From positions 372,001 to 436,000 of the forward strand of contig CAWCUK010000003.1 in assembly GCA_963798775.1 (NCBI GenBank): a DNA stretch of 64,000 nucleotides, read 5' to 3'. The position numbers were made by a program, and so were the translations under genes. Under the pieces are notes generated by a model. It ran no database searches, was not told the DNA's origin, and was given only the letters and a program-made list of their open reading frames with translations. Source of the DNA: CAWCUK01 sp963798775 (lineage in GTDB: Bacteria > Bacteroidota > Ignavibacteria > Ignavibacteriales > Ignavibacteriaceae). Below, one piece after another: positions 53,881 to 63,921 of this stretch (its first letter is position 1; every line of letters starts with the position of its first letter).

Positions 53881-55432
53881 AATTGTTATCGACGGAAGTT
53901 CTTTAACTTTAGAGCAAATTGAACAATTCCTTAAAGAGAATCCCACTGTTGTAATTGATAAAGATGCAAAAAAAAGAATTGAGAAATCACGGGCGCTTGT
54001 TGAAAAATGGGTGGAAAACGGGGAAGTAATATATGGTGTAACCACAGGATTCGGTGAATTTGCAAATGTAAATATTTCCCGTGAAGATCTTCAAAAGCTG
54101 CAGGAGAATTTAATTCTCAGCCATTCCGTAGGCTGCGGTGAAAATCTGCCTCCGTTCATTGTAAAAATTATGATGCTGCTTCGGCTTAATGCTTTGGCAA
54201 AAGGTTATTCCGGTATAAGATATTCAACGCTTCAGCTTTTGCTTAATATGATGAACAATAATATTATTCCCGTCGTACCTTCGCAAGGTTCCGTCGGTTC
54301 AAGCGGCGATCTTGTTCAGCTTTCGCATTTAGTTTTAGCCATGATTGGGAAAGGGAGAGTTCAAATTGTAAAAAATATATTGGATGATGAAACAAAGTTA
54401 ACTAAGATAATCTCAGCTTCGACGGCGTTAAATAAATTTGGCTTAAGTCCGGTAAAACTAGAAGCTAAAGAAGGATTAGCTTTAATAAACGGCACTCAAA
54501 TGATGACTTCTTTCGCCGCTTTTATTTCCTACCGTGCTAAAAAATTAATAAAACTTGCTGATATAAGCGCTTCTCTTTCACATGAAGCTCTTCGTGCTAC
54601 CGATAAAGCGTTTGATGAAAGGATACATCAATTAAGACCGTTCCCGGGACAATTAACTACAGCCGCCAATGTTCTAAAATTAATTAGGAACAGCGAAATC
54701 AGAATTTCTCATCTTAAAAATGATTCTCGGGTTCAGGATGCGTATTCAATAAGATGTGTTCCTCAAATTCATGGCGCTTCCAGGGACGCCGTAGATTATG
54801 TTTGTTCAAGAGTTAAAATTGAAATGAATTCAGTTAACGATAACCCGGTAATTTTTCCCGAAACTGAAGAGCATATTGAAGGCGGAAATTTTCACGGACA
54901 ATCTATGGCGCTTGCAATGGATTTTATGGGAATAGCGCTATCTGAATTAGCAAATGTTTCCGAAAGAAGAACCGAAAGAATGGTTAACGGAAATTTGAGC
55001 GGGCTTCCCAGATTTTTAGCAAACAACGGCGGATTAAATTCCGGTTTGATGATTGCTCAATATACTGCCGCGAGTCTTGTTTCGGAAAATAAAGTTTTAG
55101 CTCATCCAGCTAGTGTAGATTCTATTCCCACTTCAGCAAACCAGGAAGATCATAATTCTATGGGATCAATCGCGGCGCGTAAATGTTATCAAATAATGCG
55201 GAATTTGGAAAATGTGTTAGCTATTGAATTAATGACAGCGGCACAGGCGCTGGAATTTCTTAAACCTTTGAAATGCGGAATCGGTACACAAATAATTTAT
55301 GACGAAATTAGAAAAGTAATCCCGCCTCTAAAGCGGGATAGAATAATTTATAATGATGTAAAAAAAGTTGTAAACCTAATCAGAAATGATTTAATTCTAA
55401 ACGCGGTTGAATCAAAAATTAATCTGGATTAA
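53870..55432 (+). CDS. Histidine ammonia-lyase-family enzyme with SSG cofactor triad
   Basis: A 520-residue member of the MIO-dependent aromatic amino acid ammonia-lyase/aminomutase family. Y55 (IYGVTTGFG), H85 (LSHSVGCG), the QEDHNSMGSIAARK block and ASLVSENKVLAHPASVDS all fit histidine ammonia-lyase. The self-condensing triad, usually Ala-Ser-Gly, is S144-S145-G146 here (GSVGSSGDLVQLSH), and the following AP is VQ. No other hut gene is near, so histidine breakdown is not assured; a cinnamate- or coumarate-forming or mutase role is possible. Translation is coupled to hflX by an 11-base overlap. Confidence 0.85.
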   Translation: MANKIVIDGSSLTLEQIEQFLKENPTVVIDKDAKKRIEKSRALVEKWVENGEVIYGVTTGFGEFANVNISREDLQKLQENLILSHSVGCGENLPPFIVKIMMLLRLNALAKGYSGIRYSTLQLLLNMMNNNIIPVVPSQGSVGSSGDLVQLSHLVLAMIGKGRVQIVKNILDDETKLTKIISASTALNKFGLSPVKLEAKEGLALINGTQMMTSFAAFISYRAKKLIKLADISASLSHEALRATDKAFDERIHQLRPFPGQLTTAANVLKLIRNSEIRISHLKNDSRVQDAYSIRCVPQIHGASRDAVDYVCSRVKIEMNSVNDNPVIFPETEEHIEGGNFHGQSMALAMDFMGIALSELANVSERRTERMVNGNLSGLPRFLANNGGLNSGLMIAQYTAASLVSENKVLAHPASVDSIPTSANQEDHNSMGSIAARKCYQIMRNLENVLAIELMTAAQALEFLKPLKCGIGTQIIYDEIRKVIPPLKRDRIIYNDVKKVVNLIRNDLILNAVESKINLD

Positions 55433-55666
55433 TTACTGCTCATAATTTTCAACAGTATTCGGGCCTCGAAGACGCGCTTCATCGGGATTATCTCCCATTT
55501 CTTTTAATGCTTTTCTCTGCCGCATCAAATCCCAGTACTGGTCCAGTTCAATCTGTAGAGATTTCAATTCATTTCTTTCTTCATCCGAAAGATTACTCTT
55601 GGAATATAATTTTTGTTCTTCATCCACTAAATCTTTAATATGCTTTAATACATCTTTATCTTGCAT
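55433..55666 (-). CDS. DUF2630 family protein
   Basis: A 77-residue soluble helical protein with the family's LVDEEQKLYSK, LDQYWDLMRQRKA and NPDEARLRGPNTVENYEQ blocks. Function unknown. The ATG at 55666 is chosen because AAAGGTG precedes it at the right distance. The gene converges with the ammonia-lyase gene with no space between. Confidence 0.83.
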   Translation of the reverse strand: MQDKDVLKHIKDLVDEEQKLYSKSNLSDEERNELKSLQIELDQYWDLMRQRKALKEMGDNPDEARLRGPNTVENYEQ

Positions 55667-55896
55667 GTTATCACCTTTATATTTTCTCCTCTTAAAATAT
55701 AATATTCCCGCCAAGAACTTGTGCGGAAATTCAATTTCAAAATTCTTAAAAAAAATGTAGTGTTAGAAAATTAATTGTTATTTCACCTTATTCTTTAATT
55801 CCTTTTGAGTTTTGATTTCTAAAAATGTATGTTTAAAATATTCTTGGGCAGAAATAAATTAACCAATCTGTATTACTCTAAAAAAAAATTAGCTTT

Positions 55897-57282
55897 ATGG
55901 AAATTATCTATTTATTAATCGGAATTATTTTTGGCGCAGCCGCTGTTTTCTTCATCCTAAAGTATAAATATCAAAACCAAAAAGGCTTAAGTGAAACAGA
56001 AGCCGCGGAATTAAAAAGTCAACTTCAAAGTCTGATAATAGAGAATGGACGAATTAAGGAGAGAAATAATTTTATAGAAGAAAACGTTATAAATATAAAT
56101 AGCGATTTAAAATTGGAAAGAGAAAAAACAGTTTTCCTTAATTCCGAACTTTCCTCAATGAACGCGAATCATAAAAACTTACAGCAGAAATTAGCGGAAC
56201 AAAAAGACGAATTAGAAGCGCTTCAGCAGAAGTTTACAACCGAATTTAAAAATATAGCTAACGAACTTCTGGAAGATAAAAGTAAAAGGTTTACCGAACA
56301 GAATAAAGAAAACATTGCCGCCATTCTAAATCCGCTTAATGAAAAGATTAAAGATTTCGAAAAGAAAGTTGATGATGTTTACAACTCCGATACAAAACAA
56401 AGAGCCACTCTTGCCGAACAATTAAAGAGTCTTCAAGAATTAAATATTCAAATGAGTAAAGAAGCAAATAATTTAACTAACGCGCTTAAAGGGCAAAATA
56501 AAACACAAGGCAACTGGGGCGAATTAATTCTGGAGAGTGTTTTGGAAAAATCGGGATTAACGAAGGGAAGAGAATATCTTGTTCAGGAAAGTATGCAGAC
56601 TGAAGACGGAAGAAGGCTTCAGCCGGATGTAATTATAAATCTTCCCGAAAGCCGCTGTTTAATAATTGATTCTAAAGTTTCCTTAAACGCTTACGAAAGA
56701 TACTGTACTTGTGAAGATGAAGTTCAAAGAGTAATTGAGTTGAAGGAGCATATAAATTCATTAAAAAATCATATAAAAAATCTATCTTCAAAAAATTACC
56801 AGAACCTTTATCAAATTAAAACTCTCGATTTTGTTTTGATGTTTCTTCCCGTTGAGCCTGCGTTTAGTCTTGCTGTTCAAAATGAACTGGGACTTTTTAA
56901 CGATGCCTTCGAAAAAAATATTGTTATTGTAAGCCCTTCTACTTTACTTGCAACTTTAAGAACTATCGCTAGTATTTGGCGGCAGGAAAATCAAAATAAA
57001 AATGCTCTGGAAATCGCAAGACAAAGCGGAGCGTTGTACGATAAATTTGAAGGCTTAGTAAAGGATTTAATTGATATTGGAAATAAACTGAAACAAACAA
57101 GAAATTCTTATGAAGACGCGATGAAAAAACTTCATACCGGGCGCGGCAATCTTATAAACAGCGTAGAAAAAATTAAAAAATTAGGTGCTAAAACCACAAA
57201 AAATCTACCGCAATCATTATTGGAAAGAGCCGATAATAATGAAGATGATGAAACTGAAGAAGAAAGTAAACTTCTGTTTTAA
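55897..57282 (+). CDS. rmuC: DNA recombination protein RmuC
   Basis: A 461-residue protein with an N-terminal TM helix (about 3-20), a long coiled coil (about 30-125) and the RmuC nuclease-like domain (about 170-420, with NWGELILESVLEKSGLTKGREY, PDVIINLPESRCLIIDSKVSLNAY and VSPSTLLATLRTIASIWRQE split across it). RmuC limits DNA inversions at short repeats. The gene is single and flanked by a leftward EVE-domain gene. Confidence 0.92.
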   Translation: MEIIYLLIGIIFGAAAVFFILKYKYQNQKGLSETEAAELKSQLQSLIIENGRIKERNNFIEENVININSDLKLEREKTVFLNSELSSMNANHKNLQQKLAEQKDELEALQQKFTTEFKNIANELLEDKSKRFTEQNKENIAAILNPLNEKIKDFEKKVDDVYNSDTKQRATLAEQLKSLQELNIQMSKEANNLTNALKGQNKTQGNWGELILESVLEKSGLTKGREYLVQESMQTEDGRRLQPDVIINLPESRCLIIDSKVSLNAYERYCTCEDEVQRVIELKEHINSLKNHIKNLSSKNYQNLYQIKTLDFVLMFLPVEPAFSLAVQNELGLFNDAFEKNIVIVSPSTLLATLRTIASIWRQENQNKNALEIARQSGALYDKFEGLVKDLIDIGNKLKQTRNSYEDAMKKLHTGRGNLINSVEKIKKLGAKTTKNLPQSLLERADNNEDDETEEESKLLF

Positions 57283-57351
57283 GCTGAATTTTCGAAAATA
57301 GAATAAAAAATTTATAAGCCGATAAAAATTTAGGCCCTATTTAATAAAAAA

Positions 57352-57822
57352 TTATTTTGAACCAATTTTAATTATTTCATCAAACTCTGCTTTTGTAACC
57401 GGCATAACCGAAAGCCGATTTCCTTTTTGAACTAATCTCATGTCTTTTAGTTTATCATTCTCTTTTATTTCAGCAAGAGTAACAGGGCGTTTTAATTTTT
57501 TTACCAGTTTAATATCTACCATAAACCACGTTGGGTTTTCCGGTGTACTTGATGGAAAAAAGTGTTTGTTATCCGGATCAAATTGAGTATGATCTGCGTA
57601 GGCGTCTTTTATAACTTCGCAAATTCCAACTACGGCGTTTGGATTTGTATTGCTGTGATAAAATAGAACTTTATCTCCGATTTTCATTTCATCGCGAATA
57701 AAATTTCTCGCTTGATAATTCCTAACTCCATCCCAATAAGTAGTTTGATTTTCACTTTCAGCCAAATCATCAACAGAAAACGCTTCCGGTTCTGATTTTA
57801 CTAACCAATATTTTTTTGCCAT
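57352..57822 (-). CDS. EVE domain protein
   Basis: A 156-residue single-domain EVE/PUA-like protein (YWLVKSEPEAFSVDDL; WDGVRNYQARNF; DKVLFYHSN; VGICEVI; FMVDIKLV). EVE domains bind modified bases in RNA or DNA; the domain is also found in anti-phage and translation-quality proteins. Here it stands alone next to rmuC, with no restriction or defence gene nearby. Confidence 0.9.
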   Translation of the reverse strand: MAKKYWLVKSEPEAFSVDDLAESENQTTYWDGVRNYQARNFIRDEMKIGDKVLFYHSNTNPNAVVGICEVIKDAYADHTQFDPDNKHFFPSSTPENPTWFMVDIKLVKKLKRPVTLAEIKENDKLKDMRLVQKGNRLSVMPVTKAEFDEIIKIGSK

Positions 57823-58034
57823 TTATCAACCATTATTATATTTGAACTAATTTTATAAAAATAAAAGAAAAAGTTTTTCTCTCAAAATAGAAGTGATTCT
57901 TATTTCAGAAAAATAAGCAATTAGAAAAACAGAAAATACCTATAAAAGCTAAATTAAAATTATTTGCTAGTCTGTGGCTTTATTTTTGTTTGATAATATT
58001 GTTCCCAAAAATAAAAAAAAAGAAAGGGTTTGTT

Positions 58035-58691
58035 ATGAATAACGGCGAGACAAGAGGAATTCCTCTACTTGGCGAACCATTGCCCGAACTTACAGTTCAG
58101 ACTACAAAAGGAGTATTAAATATACCGAAAGATTTTGAAGGAAAATGGTTGGTATTATTCAGTCACCCAGCAGACTTTACCCCCGTTTGCACAACAGAAT
58201 TTGTGGCTTTTGCAAAACGCGCGGAAAAATTCAAAGAACTTGGCGCCGAATTAATCGGCCTATCGATTGACCAAGTATTCTCACATATTAAATGGTTAGA
58301 ATGGATTAAAAATACATTAAAAATAGAAATTCCTTTCCCGGTAATTGCCGATGATATGGGAAAAGTTGCGGCAAAACTAGGAATGATACATCCCGGAAAA
58401 GGTACAAATACAGTCCGCGCGGTATTTATTGTTGATCCGCAAGGATTAATTAGACTAATGATTTATTATCCGCAGGAAGTCGGGCGCCAAATTGATGAAG
58501 TTTTAAGAGCGCTAAAAGCTTTGCAGATTTCCGACCAGATGAAAGTAGCGATGCCGGAAAATTGGCCGAATAATGAGCTAATCGGGAATAAAGTAATTAT
58601 TCCGCCTCCTAAAGATGTTGTAACCGCCGAAGAAAGATTGAAATCGGAAGAAGGTTTTGATTGGTGGTTTACCTTCAAACATATGAATTAA
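58035..58691 (+). CDS. 1-Cys peroxiredoxin (Prx6 group)
   Basis: A 218-residue peroxidase that reduces hydrogen peroxide and organic hydroperoxides. The peroxidatic cysteine is C52 (HPADFTPVCTTEF). There is no second cysteine anywhere, so it needs an external thiol for recycling. The length and the C-terminal GFDWWFTFKH block match the Prx6 group. The ATG at 58035 has AAAGGG upstream; a longer frame from 57990 lacks support. A strong terminator follows. Confidence 0.92.
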   Translation: MNNGETRGIPLLGEPLPELTVQTTKGVLNIPKDFEGKWLVLFSHPADFTPVCTTEFVAFAKRAEKFKELGAELIGLSIDQVFSHIKWLEWIKNTLKIEIPFPVIADDMGKVAAKLGMIHPGKGTNTVRAVFIVDPQGLIRLMIYYPQEVGRQIDEVLRALKALQISDQMKVAMPENWPNNELIGNKVIIPPPKDVVTAEERLKSEEGFDWWFTFKHMN

Positions 58692-58701
58692 TTATTTTTA
58701 T

Positions 58702-58745
58702 AAAGAGATGATATTGATCAAAAAAATAATATCATCTCTTTTTAT
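58702..58745 (+). terminator. Strong terminator after the peroxiredoxin gene
   Basis: A perfect 14-bp stem (58702-58715 with 58728-58741) with an A-rich 12-base loop and a T-rich tail. Confidence 0.88.
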
Positions 58746-58835
58746 TTATTTTTCTCACCAAAAATCTGCTTTAAAACAATTTAATACTACTTTAATAAAT
58801 TGATATTATATCTTCACCTCAATATATTGGCTGCA

Positions 58836-59507
58836 ATGAAAGAAAGAATTTTGACGCATATTTTAATAATTATTTTCTGTATAGGAAGTATTAGTTTCGC
58901 ACAAAACAAAAGCGGCAGTTTTCAAATTGCCCGTTTAAAATATGACGGCGGTGGCGATTGGTATAATGATCAAGGTGAAGAAGTTAATCTTCTAAAATTT
59001 GTTGCTGCAAATACAAACATTAAAACTCATCCGGAATATACTTTTGCGGACATTTCATCCGATGAAATTTTCTCTTATCCGTTTCTTTTTATGACGGGGC
59101 ACGGAAATATTGTTTTTTCACCGGAGCAGGCTGAGCGGCTGCGGAAGTATTTAGAAAACGGCGGATTTTTATATGTAGATGATGATTACGGTTTAGATAA
59201 AGCTTTTCGACGTGAAATTAAAAAGGTGTTTCCGAATAAAGATTTATTGGAACTTCCTTTTAACTACGGTTTGTATAATGTGTTGTATAATTTTCCCAAC
59301 GGTGTTCCTAAAACACACGAGCACGATAATAAACCGCCGCAAGGTTTTGGAATTTTTATCAACAATCGATTAGCGGTTTATTATACTTACGAATCAAATC
59401 CGAGCGACGGCTGGAATGATCCCGAAGTGCATAACGATCCTCCCGCTAAAAGGGAAGAAGCGTTAAAATTCGGGGCAAATATTATCGTTTGGGCATTAAC
59501 TCAATAA
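58836..59507 (+). CDS. DUF4159 family exported protein
   Basis: A 223-residue protein with a signal peptide (about 1-23) and the DUF4159 fold: FQIARLKYDGGGDWYND at the start, FLFMTGHG, and GGFLYVDDDYGLDKAFRREI. The family is glutamine-amidotransferase-like without an evident catalytic triad and often accompanies BatA/VWA proteins. The ATG at 58836 places the basic end directly before the hydrophobic core; an earlier in-frame start adds twelve residues of no known value. It is followed after nine bases by the DUF4175-like gene. Confidence 0.83.
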   Translation: MKERILTHILIIIFCIGSISFAQNKSGSFQIARLKYDGGGDWYNDQGEEVNLLKFVAANTNIKTHPEYTFADISSDEIFSYPFLFMTGHGNIVFSPEQAERLRKYLENGGFLYVDDDYGLDKAFRREIKKVFPNKDLLELPFNYGLYNVLYNFPNGVPKTHEHDNKPPQGFGIFINNRLAVYYTYESNPSDGWNDPEVHNDPPAKREEALKFGANIIVWALTQ

Positions 59508-59516
59508 AGAGAAATT

Positions 59517-62500
59517 ATGGGCGTTGAATCTACATATTATAAAGAAATAATAAATAAACTTGAGAGACTGACTAAGAAAGAATTTAACCTTTTCTCATTG
59601 CTCAGCCTTCAGATAATCCTGCTCATTTCGTTAGCTGTCTTTATAATATTTTCCTTTTCGGAAATGATCGGTCATTTTTCCTCAGCGGTCCGTACAATTC
59701 TATTTTTTCTTTTTCTTTTTGTTTCTCTGGGAACGCTTACATTTTATTTCCTGGTTCCTGCTTTTAAATATTGGTTCGGGAAGAAAAATTATTTTTTAGC
59801 GGCGAAAAAAGTCGGCAATAATTTTCCCGCAATTAAAGATGATTTGATAAACGCGATGCAGCTTGTATCGGTAGAAAATGAAAGGCCGCTTTATTCTACA
59901 AGCTTAATCGACGCGGCTTTTTCACATGTTTATAACAGAACCAAAGCAATTAAATTTGAAACCGTAATAAGTTTTAAAAAAGCGAAAGAACTGTTTTTTT
60001 ATTTAGCCGGACTTATACTTTTTACGGTTATTCTTTTTACTTTTTCCGGCGGAATGCAAGGGGCTTCTTATAGGCTTATAAATTACAGCCAAGATTTTAT
60101 TCCTCCCGCAAAATTTATTTTAGAAGTAATACCCGGAAACGCAGAAATTACTAAAGGCGATAATTTAAATATTTCGGTAAAAGTTAAAGGCGAAATTCCG
60201 AAAGATGTTTATTTAGCTGTAAAACATAAAGATCAAACTGATTTTGAACAGCAAAAATTATCCGCTGATTCCGCGGGAATTTATAATCTGCAGCTTCAGT
60301 CAATTCGCGGCTCATTTCAATATTTCGCGCAAGCCGAAGATATTAAAAGCGATCTTTTTTCGATTGAAGTTATTGATCATCCAATTATAAAAACTTTAGA
60401 TGTAACTGTTAATTCGCCGGGCTATTCAAAAATACCTCAAGTAAAACAGCAGGATAATGGAAATATTACCGGTCTTATCGGAAGTTCCGTGGATCTTCAT
60501 TTATCATCTACAAAAAGATTAAAGGAAGCAAAATTAGAGTTTGGAGATTCAGCGAAAGTTAATCTTCAAATAAAAGCTTATGCTGCCGAAGGAAAATTCA
60601 GAATAAAAAAAGATAATACATATAAAATTATACTTACCGATGAAAATGGAAACAATAATCAATCCCCGATTACTTATTCCATAAAAGCACAATTCGATTC
60701 CGATCCTTCAATTGAAATGCTCGCGCCAAACAAAGATGTATCTTTATCAAATGATAATCGCCTTCCTCTGGAAACTAAAATTGTTGATGACTACGGTTTT
60801 TCAAAATTGATTTTAAATTACAGATTGGCTGCTTCGCGGTATGAAAATGTTCAAACTAACTTCAGCAAAATTGAAATTCCTATTAGTAAACGCAATAAGG
60901 AACAGGATATAAATTATATATGGAATTTATCGTCGCTAAATTTGGGTGCCGATGATGTCGTTTCATATTTTTTAGAGATTTTTGATAATGATAATATAAG
61001 CGGCCCTAAATCGGCTAAGACCCAAACTTTCTCAATCAGAGTTCCTTCACTGGATGAACTTCTTTCGCAAGCCGATCAAACTCAAAATAAAGCGCAGGAT
61101 GATTTACAAAAGACTCTAAAAGAGGCAGAAGATTTAAGACAGACTTTTGAGAAGTTAGATCTGGAATTAAAGAAAGATAAAAAAGAGCTTGACTGGCAGG
61201 AAAAAGATAAAATTGAAAAAGCACTTGATAAATTTGAACAGCTTCAAAAGAAAACAGAAGATATAAAAAAAGATTTAGCCAAAATGCAGGAGGATCTTCA
61301 GCAGAACAATCTTCTTTCTAAAGAAACAATGCGTAAATATATGGAATTGCAGAAGCTGATGGATCAGATGACAGGCGAGGAAATGAAAAAAGCTATGGAA
61401 CAGCTTCAAAATGTTCTGAAAAAGATGGATAGGCAGATGACTAAAGACGCCATGAAAAATATGCAAGTTGATGAAGAGCAGTTTCAGAAAAGCATCGAAC
61501 GAACCATGAATCTTTTAAAACGGGTGCAGATTGAACAAAAAATTGACGAACTAAAAAAGCGGACGGAGCAATTATCCGATAAGCAAGAAAATCTTCAAAA
61601 AGATACAAAGCAGAGTGATCTTTCCGTTCAGAAAGAAAAAAATGATTTAAGCAAAAAGCAGGAAGATGTTTCTAAAGAATTAGAGAAGATGAAAAAAGAA
61701 ATGAAAGATCTTGCCGAAAAAATGAATGATTTGGAAGATATGCCGAAAGAGGAAATGGAAAAACTGCAGAAAGAGATTGAGCAGCAGAAAAATCAAGAAC
61801 TTTCTGAAGAGGCGTCTCAACAAATTCAGCAGGGCAAGCAGCAGCAGGCACAGCAAAATCAGCAGAAATTATCTAAAAATATGAAACAAATGCAACAAGG
61901 AATGCAGCAGCTTCAGCAAGCAATGCAGCAAAAAAATCAGATGCAGACTTTTACCGATATGATGCGTATTACCGATAATTTACTTACTCTTTCGAAACAG
62001 CAGGAACAGTTAAAGCAGGAAACCGATAATCTTGAACCAAATTCTTCCGCGTTTAACCGGAAAGCGCAGGAACAAAGTAATTTAAATAGAAGCCTTGATA
62101 AAATTTTATCGCAAATGTCTGATCTTTCCCAAAAAACTTTTGCTATTACACCGGAAATGGGAAAAGCGCTGGGAAATGCTAAAAAACAAATGAATGAATC
62201 CACGCAGGGAATGCAGAATAGAAACGGAAATATGGCTAGCATGAGTCAAGGAAACGCGATGCAGTCATTAAATGAAGCAGCAACATTAATGAAAGGTTCC
62301 ATGGAATCGATGATGCAGGGAGGCGGGCAGGGCGGTATGATGTCTTTGATGCAGCAGCTTCAGCAGATGTCCGGGCAGCAGATGAATTTAAATAATATGA
62401 CTCAAATGCTTCAGCAGGCACAAAACGGAAAACTTTCACCTCAGCAGCAGGCACAGCTGCAGAGGCTTCAGCAGCAGCAGCAGGTTATTCAAAAATCACT

Positions 62501-62900
62501 TCAGCAGTTAAATGAAGAAGCAAAAAGCAGCGGACATTCAAAAAGCATTCCCGCAAACCTGGAAAATGTTCTGAAGCAAATGCAGGAAGTTATTACGGAT
62601 ATGAATACAGATAAACTGGATGATAATTTAGTTCAGAAGCAAGAACGAATTTTATCTAAACTTTTAGATGCCCAGCGTTCTGTAAATGAAAGAGATTATG
62701 AGAAAAAAAGAGAGGCAAACAGCGGAGAAAATTTTACCAGGCAATCTCCGGCGGAATTAAATCTTTCATCTGAAAAAGGAAAAGATAAACTTAGAGATGA
62801 ACTGAATAAAGCAATAAAAGAAGGTTATTCCAAAGATTATGAGGAATTAATCAGAAAGTATTATGAAGCGCTGCAAAAAGAGAATGAAAAGACTCAATAA
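59517..62900 (+). CDS. DUF4175-like giant membrane protein with Gln-rich coiled coil
   Basis: A 1127-residue protein. Three TM helices near the N-terminus (about 26-48, 56-82 and 150-168) are followed by beta-rich domains to about residue 510. A very long Lys/Gln/Met-rich coiled-coil region fills most of 515-1010, including dense QQ and MQQ tracts near nt 61820-61950 and 62340-62480. A charged tail ends it. This layout matches DUF4175-type proteins of Bacteroidota-like bacteria, which accompany DUF4159 and BatA proteins. The coil probably reaches into the periplasm. Function unknown. It is probably cotranscribed with the DUF4159 gene. Confidence 0.75.
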   Translation: MGVESTYYKEIINKLERLTKKEFNLFSLLSLQIILLISLAVFIIFSFSEMIGHFSSAVRTILFFLFLFVSLGTLTFYFLVPAFKYWFGKKNYFLAAKKVGNNFPAIKDDLINAMQLVSVENERPLYSTSLIDAAFSHVYNRTKAIKFETVISFKKAKELFFYLAGLILFTVILFTFSGGMQGASYRLINYSQDFIPPAKFILEVIPGNAEITKGDNLNISVKVKGEIPKDVYLAVKHKDQTDFEQQKLSADSAGIYNLQLQSIRGSFQYFAQAEDIKSDLFSIEVIDHPIIKTLDVTVNSPGYSKIPQVKQQDNGNITGLIGSSVDLHLSSTKRLKEAKLEFGDSAKVNLQIKAYAAEGKFRIKKDNTYKIILTDENGNNNQSPITYSIKAQFDSDPSIEMLAPNKDVSLSNDNRLPLETKIVDDYGFSKLILNYRLAASRYENVQTNFSKIEIPISKRNKEQDINYIWNLSSLNLGADDVVSYFLEIFDNDNISGPKSAKTQTFSIRVPSLDELLSQADQTQNKAQDDLQKTLKEAEDLRQTFEKLDLELKKDKKELDWQEKDKIEKALDKFEQLQKKTEDIKKDLAKMQEDLQQNNLLSKETMRKYMELQKLMDQMTGEEMKKAMEQLQNVLKKMDRQMTKDAMKNMQVDEEQFQKSIERTMNLLKRVQIEQKIDELKKRTEQLSDKQENLQKDTKQSDLSVQKEKNDLSKKQEDVSKELEKMKKEMKDLAEKMNDLEDMPKEEMEKLQKEIEQQKNQELSEEASQQIQQGKQQQAQQNQQKLSKNMKQMQQGMQQLQQAMQQKNQMQTFTDMMRITDNLLTLSKQQEQLKQETDNLEPNSSAFNRKAQEQSNLNRSLDKILSQMSDLSQKTFAITPEMGKALGNAKKQMNESTQGMQNRNGNMASMSQGNAMQSLNEAATLMKGSMESMMQGGGQGGMMSLMQQLQQMSGQQMNLNNMTQMLQQAQNGKLSPQQQAQLQRLQQQQQVIQKSLQQLNEEAKSSGHSKSIPANLENVLKQMQEVITDMNTDKLDDNLVQKQERILSKLLDAQRSVNERDYEKKREANSGENFTRQSPAELNLSSEKGKDKLRDELNKAIKEGYSKDYEELIRKYYEALQKENEKTQ

Positions 62901-62912
62901 GTAGTTCAGGCG

Positions 62913-63764
62913 TTAAACAGGATCAATATGCACAAAAACTTTGTTTATATCCGAAAGATCCGAAATAGCGAATTGTACTTTTTTACCAATATCATGCGAT
63001 TTTTCGGTGCTCACGTTTTTATCAACATCAATATGAATTTCAACATGAAATTTATTTCCCACGTAATATGATTTTAATTCATTAATTCCCAGAACTCCGT
63101 TTATCTTTAATGCTGTATTTGCGATTTCCAAAATTAAATTTTCGTCCGCCGATTTTCCCATTAAGTAATCAATATTTTCTCTCGCAATAATATAACCCGA
63201 GCGGAAAATGAATAACGCAATTAAAATTCCCGCTACGCCGTCTAAATAAGTTAATCCAAACTGAACCCCAATAATACCGATAACAGTAAGAGAAGAAGCA
63301 AGTACATCATTTAAACTATCGATAGCGCTGGCTTTTAACGCGGGGCTTTTATATTTATTGCCCACAAATGATTGATACCTGGTAAGAAGAAGTTTTATAA
63401 CGATAGTTATTCCCAGAACAATATAAACAGCGGGAATTATATTGGGATGATGCGGATGAATAATTCTATTTATAGATTCTTCAATTAAATTAATTCCCAC
63501 CACACCTGTAAAAAGCGCAATCAAAAAAACCGCTATGGGCTGAGCCGCATGATGACCGAATTGATGTTTTTCATCAGCTTTTTGAAGAGAAATTTTTACA
63601 CTGTACATAATAGCGAACGAAGCTACAATATCAGTTAAAGAATTTATAGCGTCAGAAATAACAGCGATAGAATTGGAAATAATTCCAACTATTATTTTTA
63701 TAATAAAAAGGAAAATATTAACAAATAAGCTTAAATTAGCGGCTCGCTTTAAAATTTTTGTCAT
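62913..63764 (-). CDS. Cation diffusion facilitator family transporter
   Basis: A 283-residue metal/proton antiporter. About six TM helices carry the metal-site motifs SDAINSLTDI (second helix) and AIDSLNDVLASS (fifth helix). The H-rich HQFGHHAAQ loop follows, and a cytoplasmic ferredoxin-like domain (about 205-283, HVEIHIDVD) ends it. It exports divalent metal, probably zinc, iron or manganese; the sequence does not decide which. It converges with the DUF4175-like gene, 12 bases apart. Confidence 0.9.
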   Translation of the reverse strand: MTKILKRAANLSLFVNIFLFIIKIIVGIISNSIAVISDAINSLTDIVASFAIMYSVKISLQKADEKHQFGHHAAQPIAVFLIALFTGVVGINLIEESINRIIHPHHPNIIPAVYIVLGITIVIKLLLTRYQSFVGNKYKSPALKASAIDSLNDVLASSLTVIGIIGVQFGLTYLDGVAGILIALFIFRSGYIIARENIDYLMGKSADENLILEIANTALKINGVLGINELKSYYVGNKFHVEIHIDVDKNVSTEKSHDIGKKVQFAISDLSDINKVFVHIDPV

Positions 63765-63921
63765 ACTTTAGTTATTTTTGTATCGGAAAATAAAACAGTG
63801 GTATAAATTTATATATTTATAGTAAAATATACTGTGCACTTAAAATATAAATAAACTATTTTCATTTTATTGCTTTAGTTTTAAAAACATCCTATTTTCA
63901 AGCTTTAATATTAAACTATTC

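Noticed and set aside
57352..57822. EVE protein as part of an anti-phage system
   Set aside because: It is a stand-alone single-domain protein beside rmuC with no restriction, nuclease or mobile genes around it.
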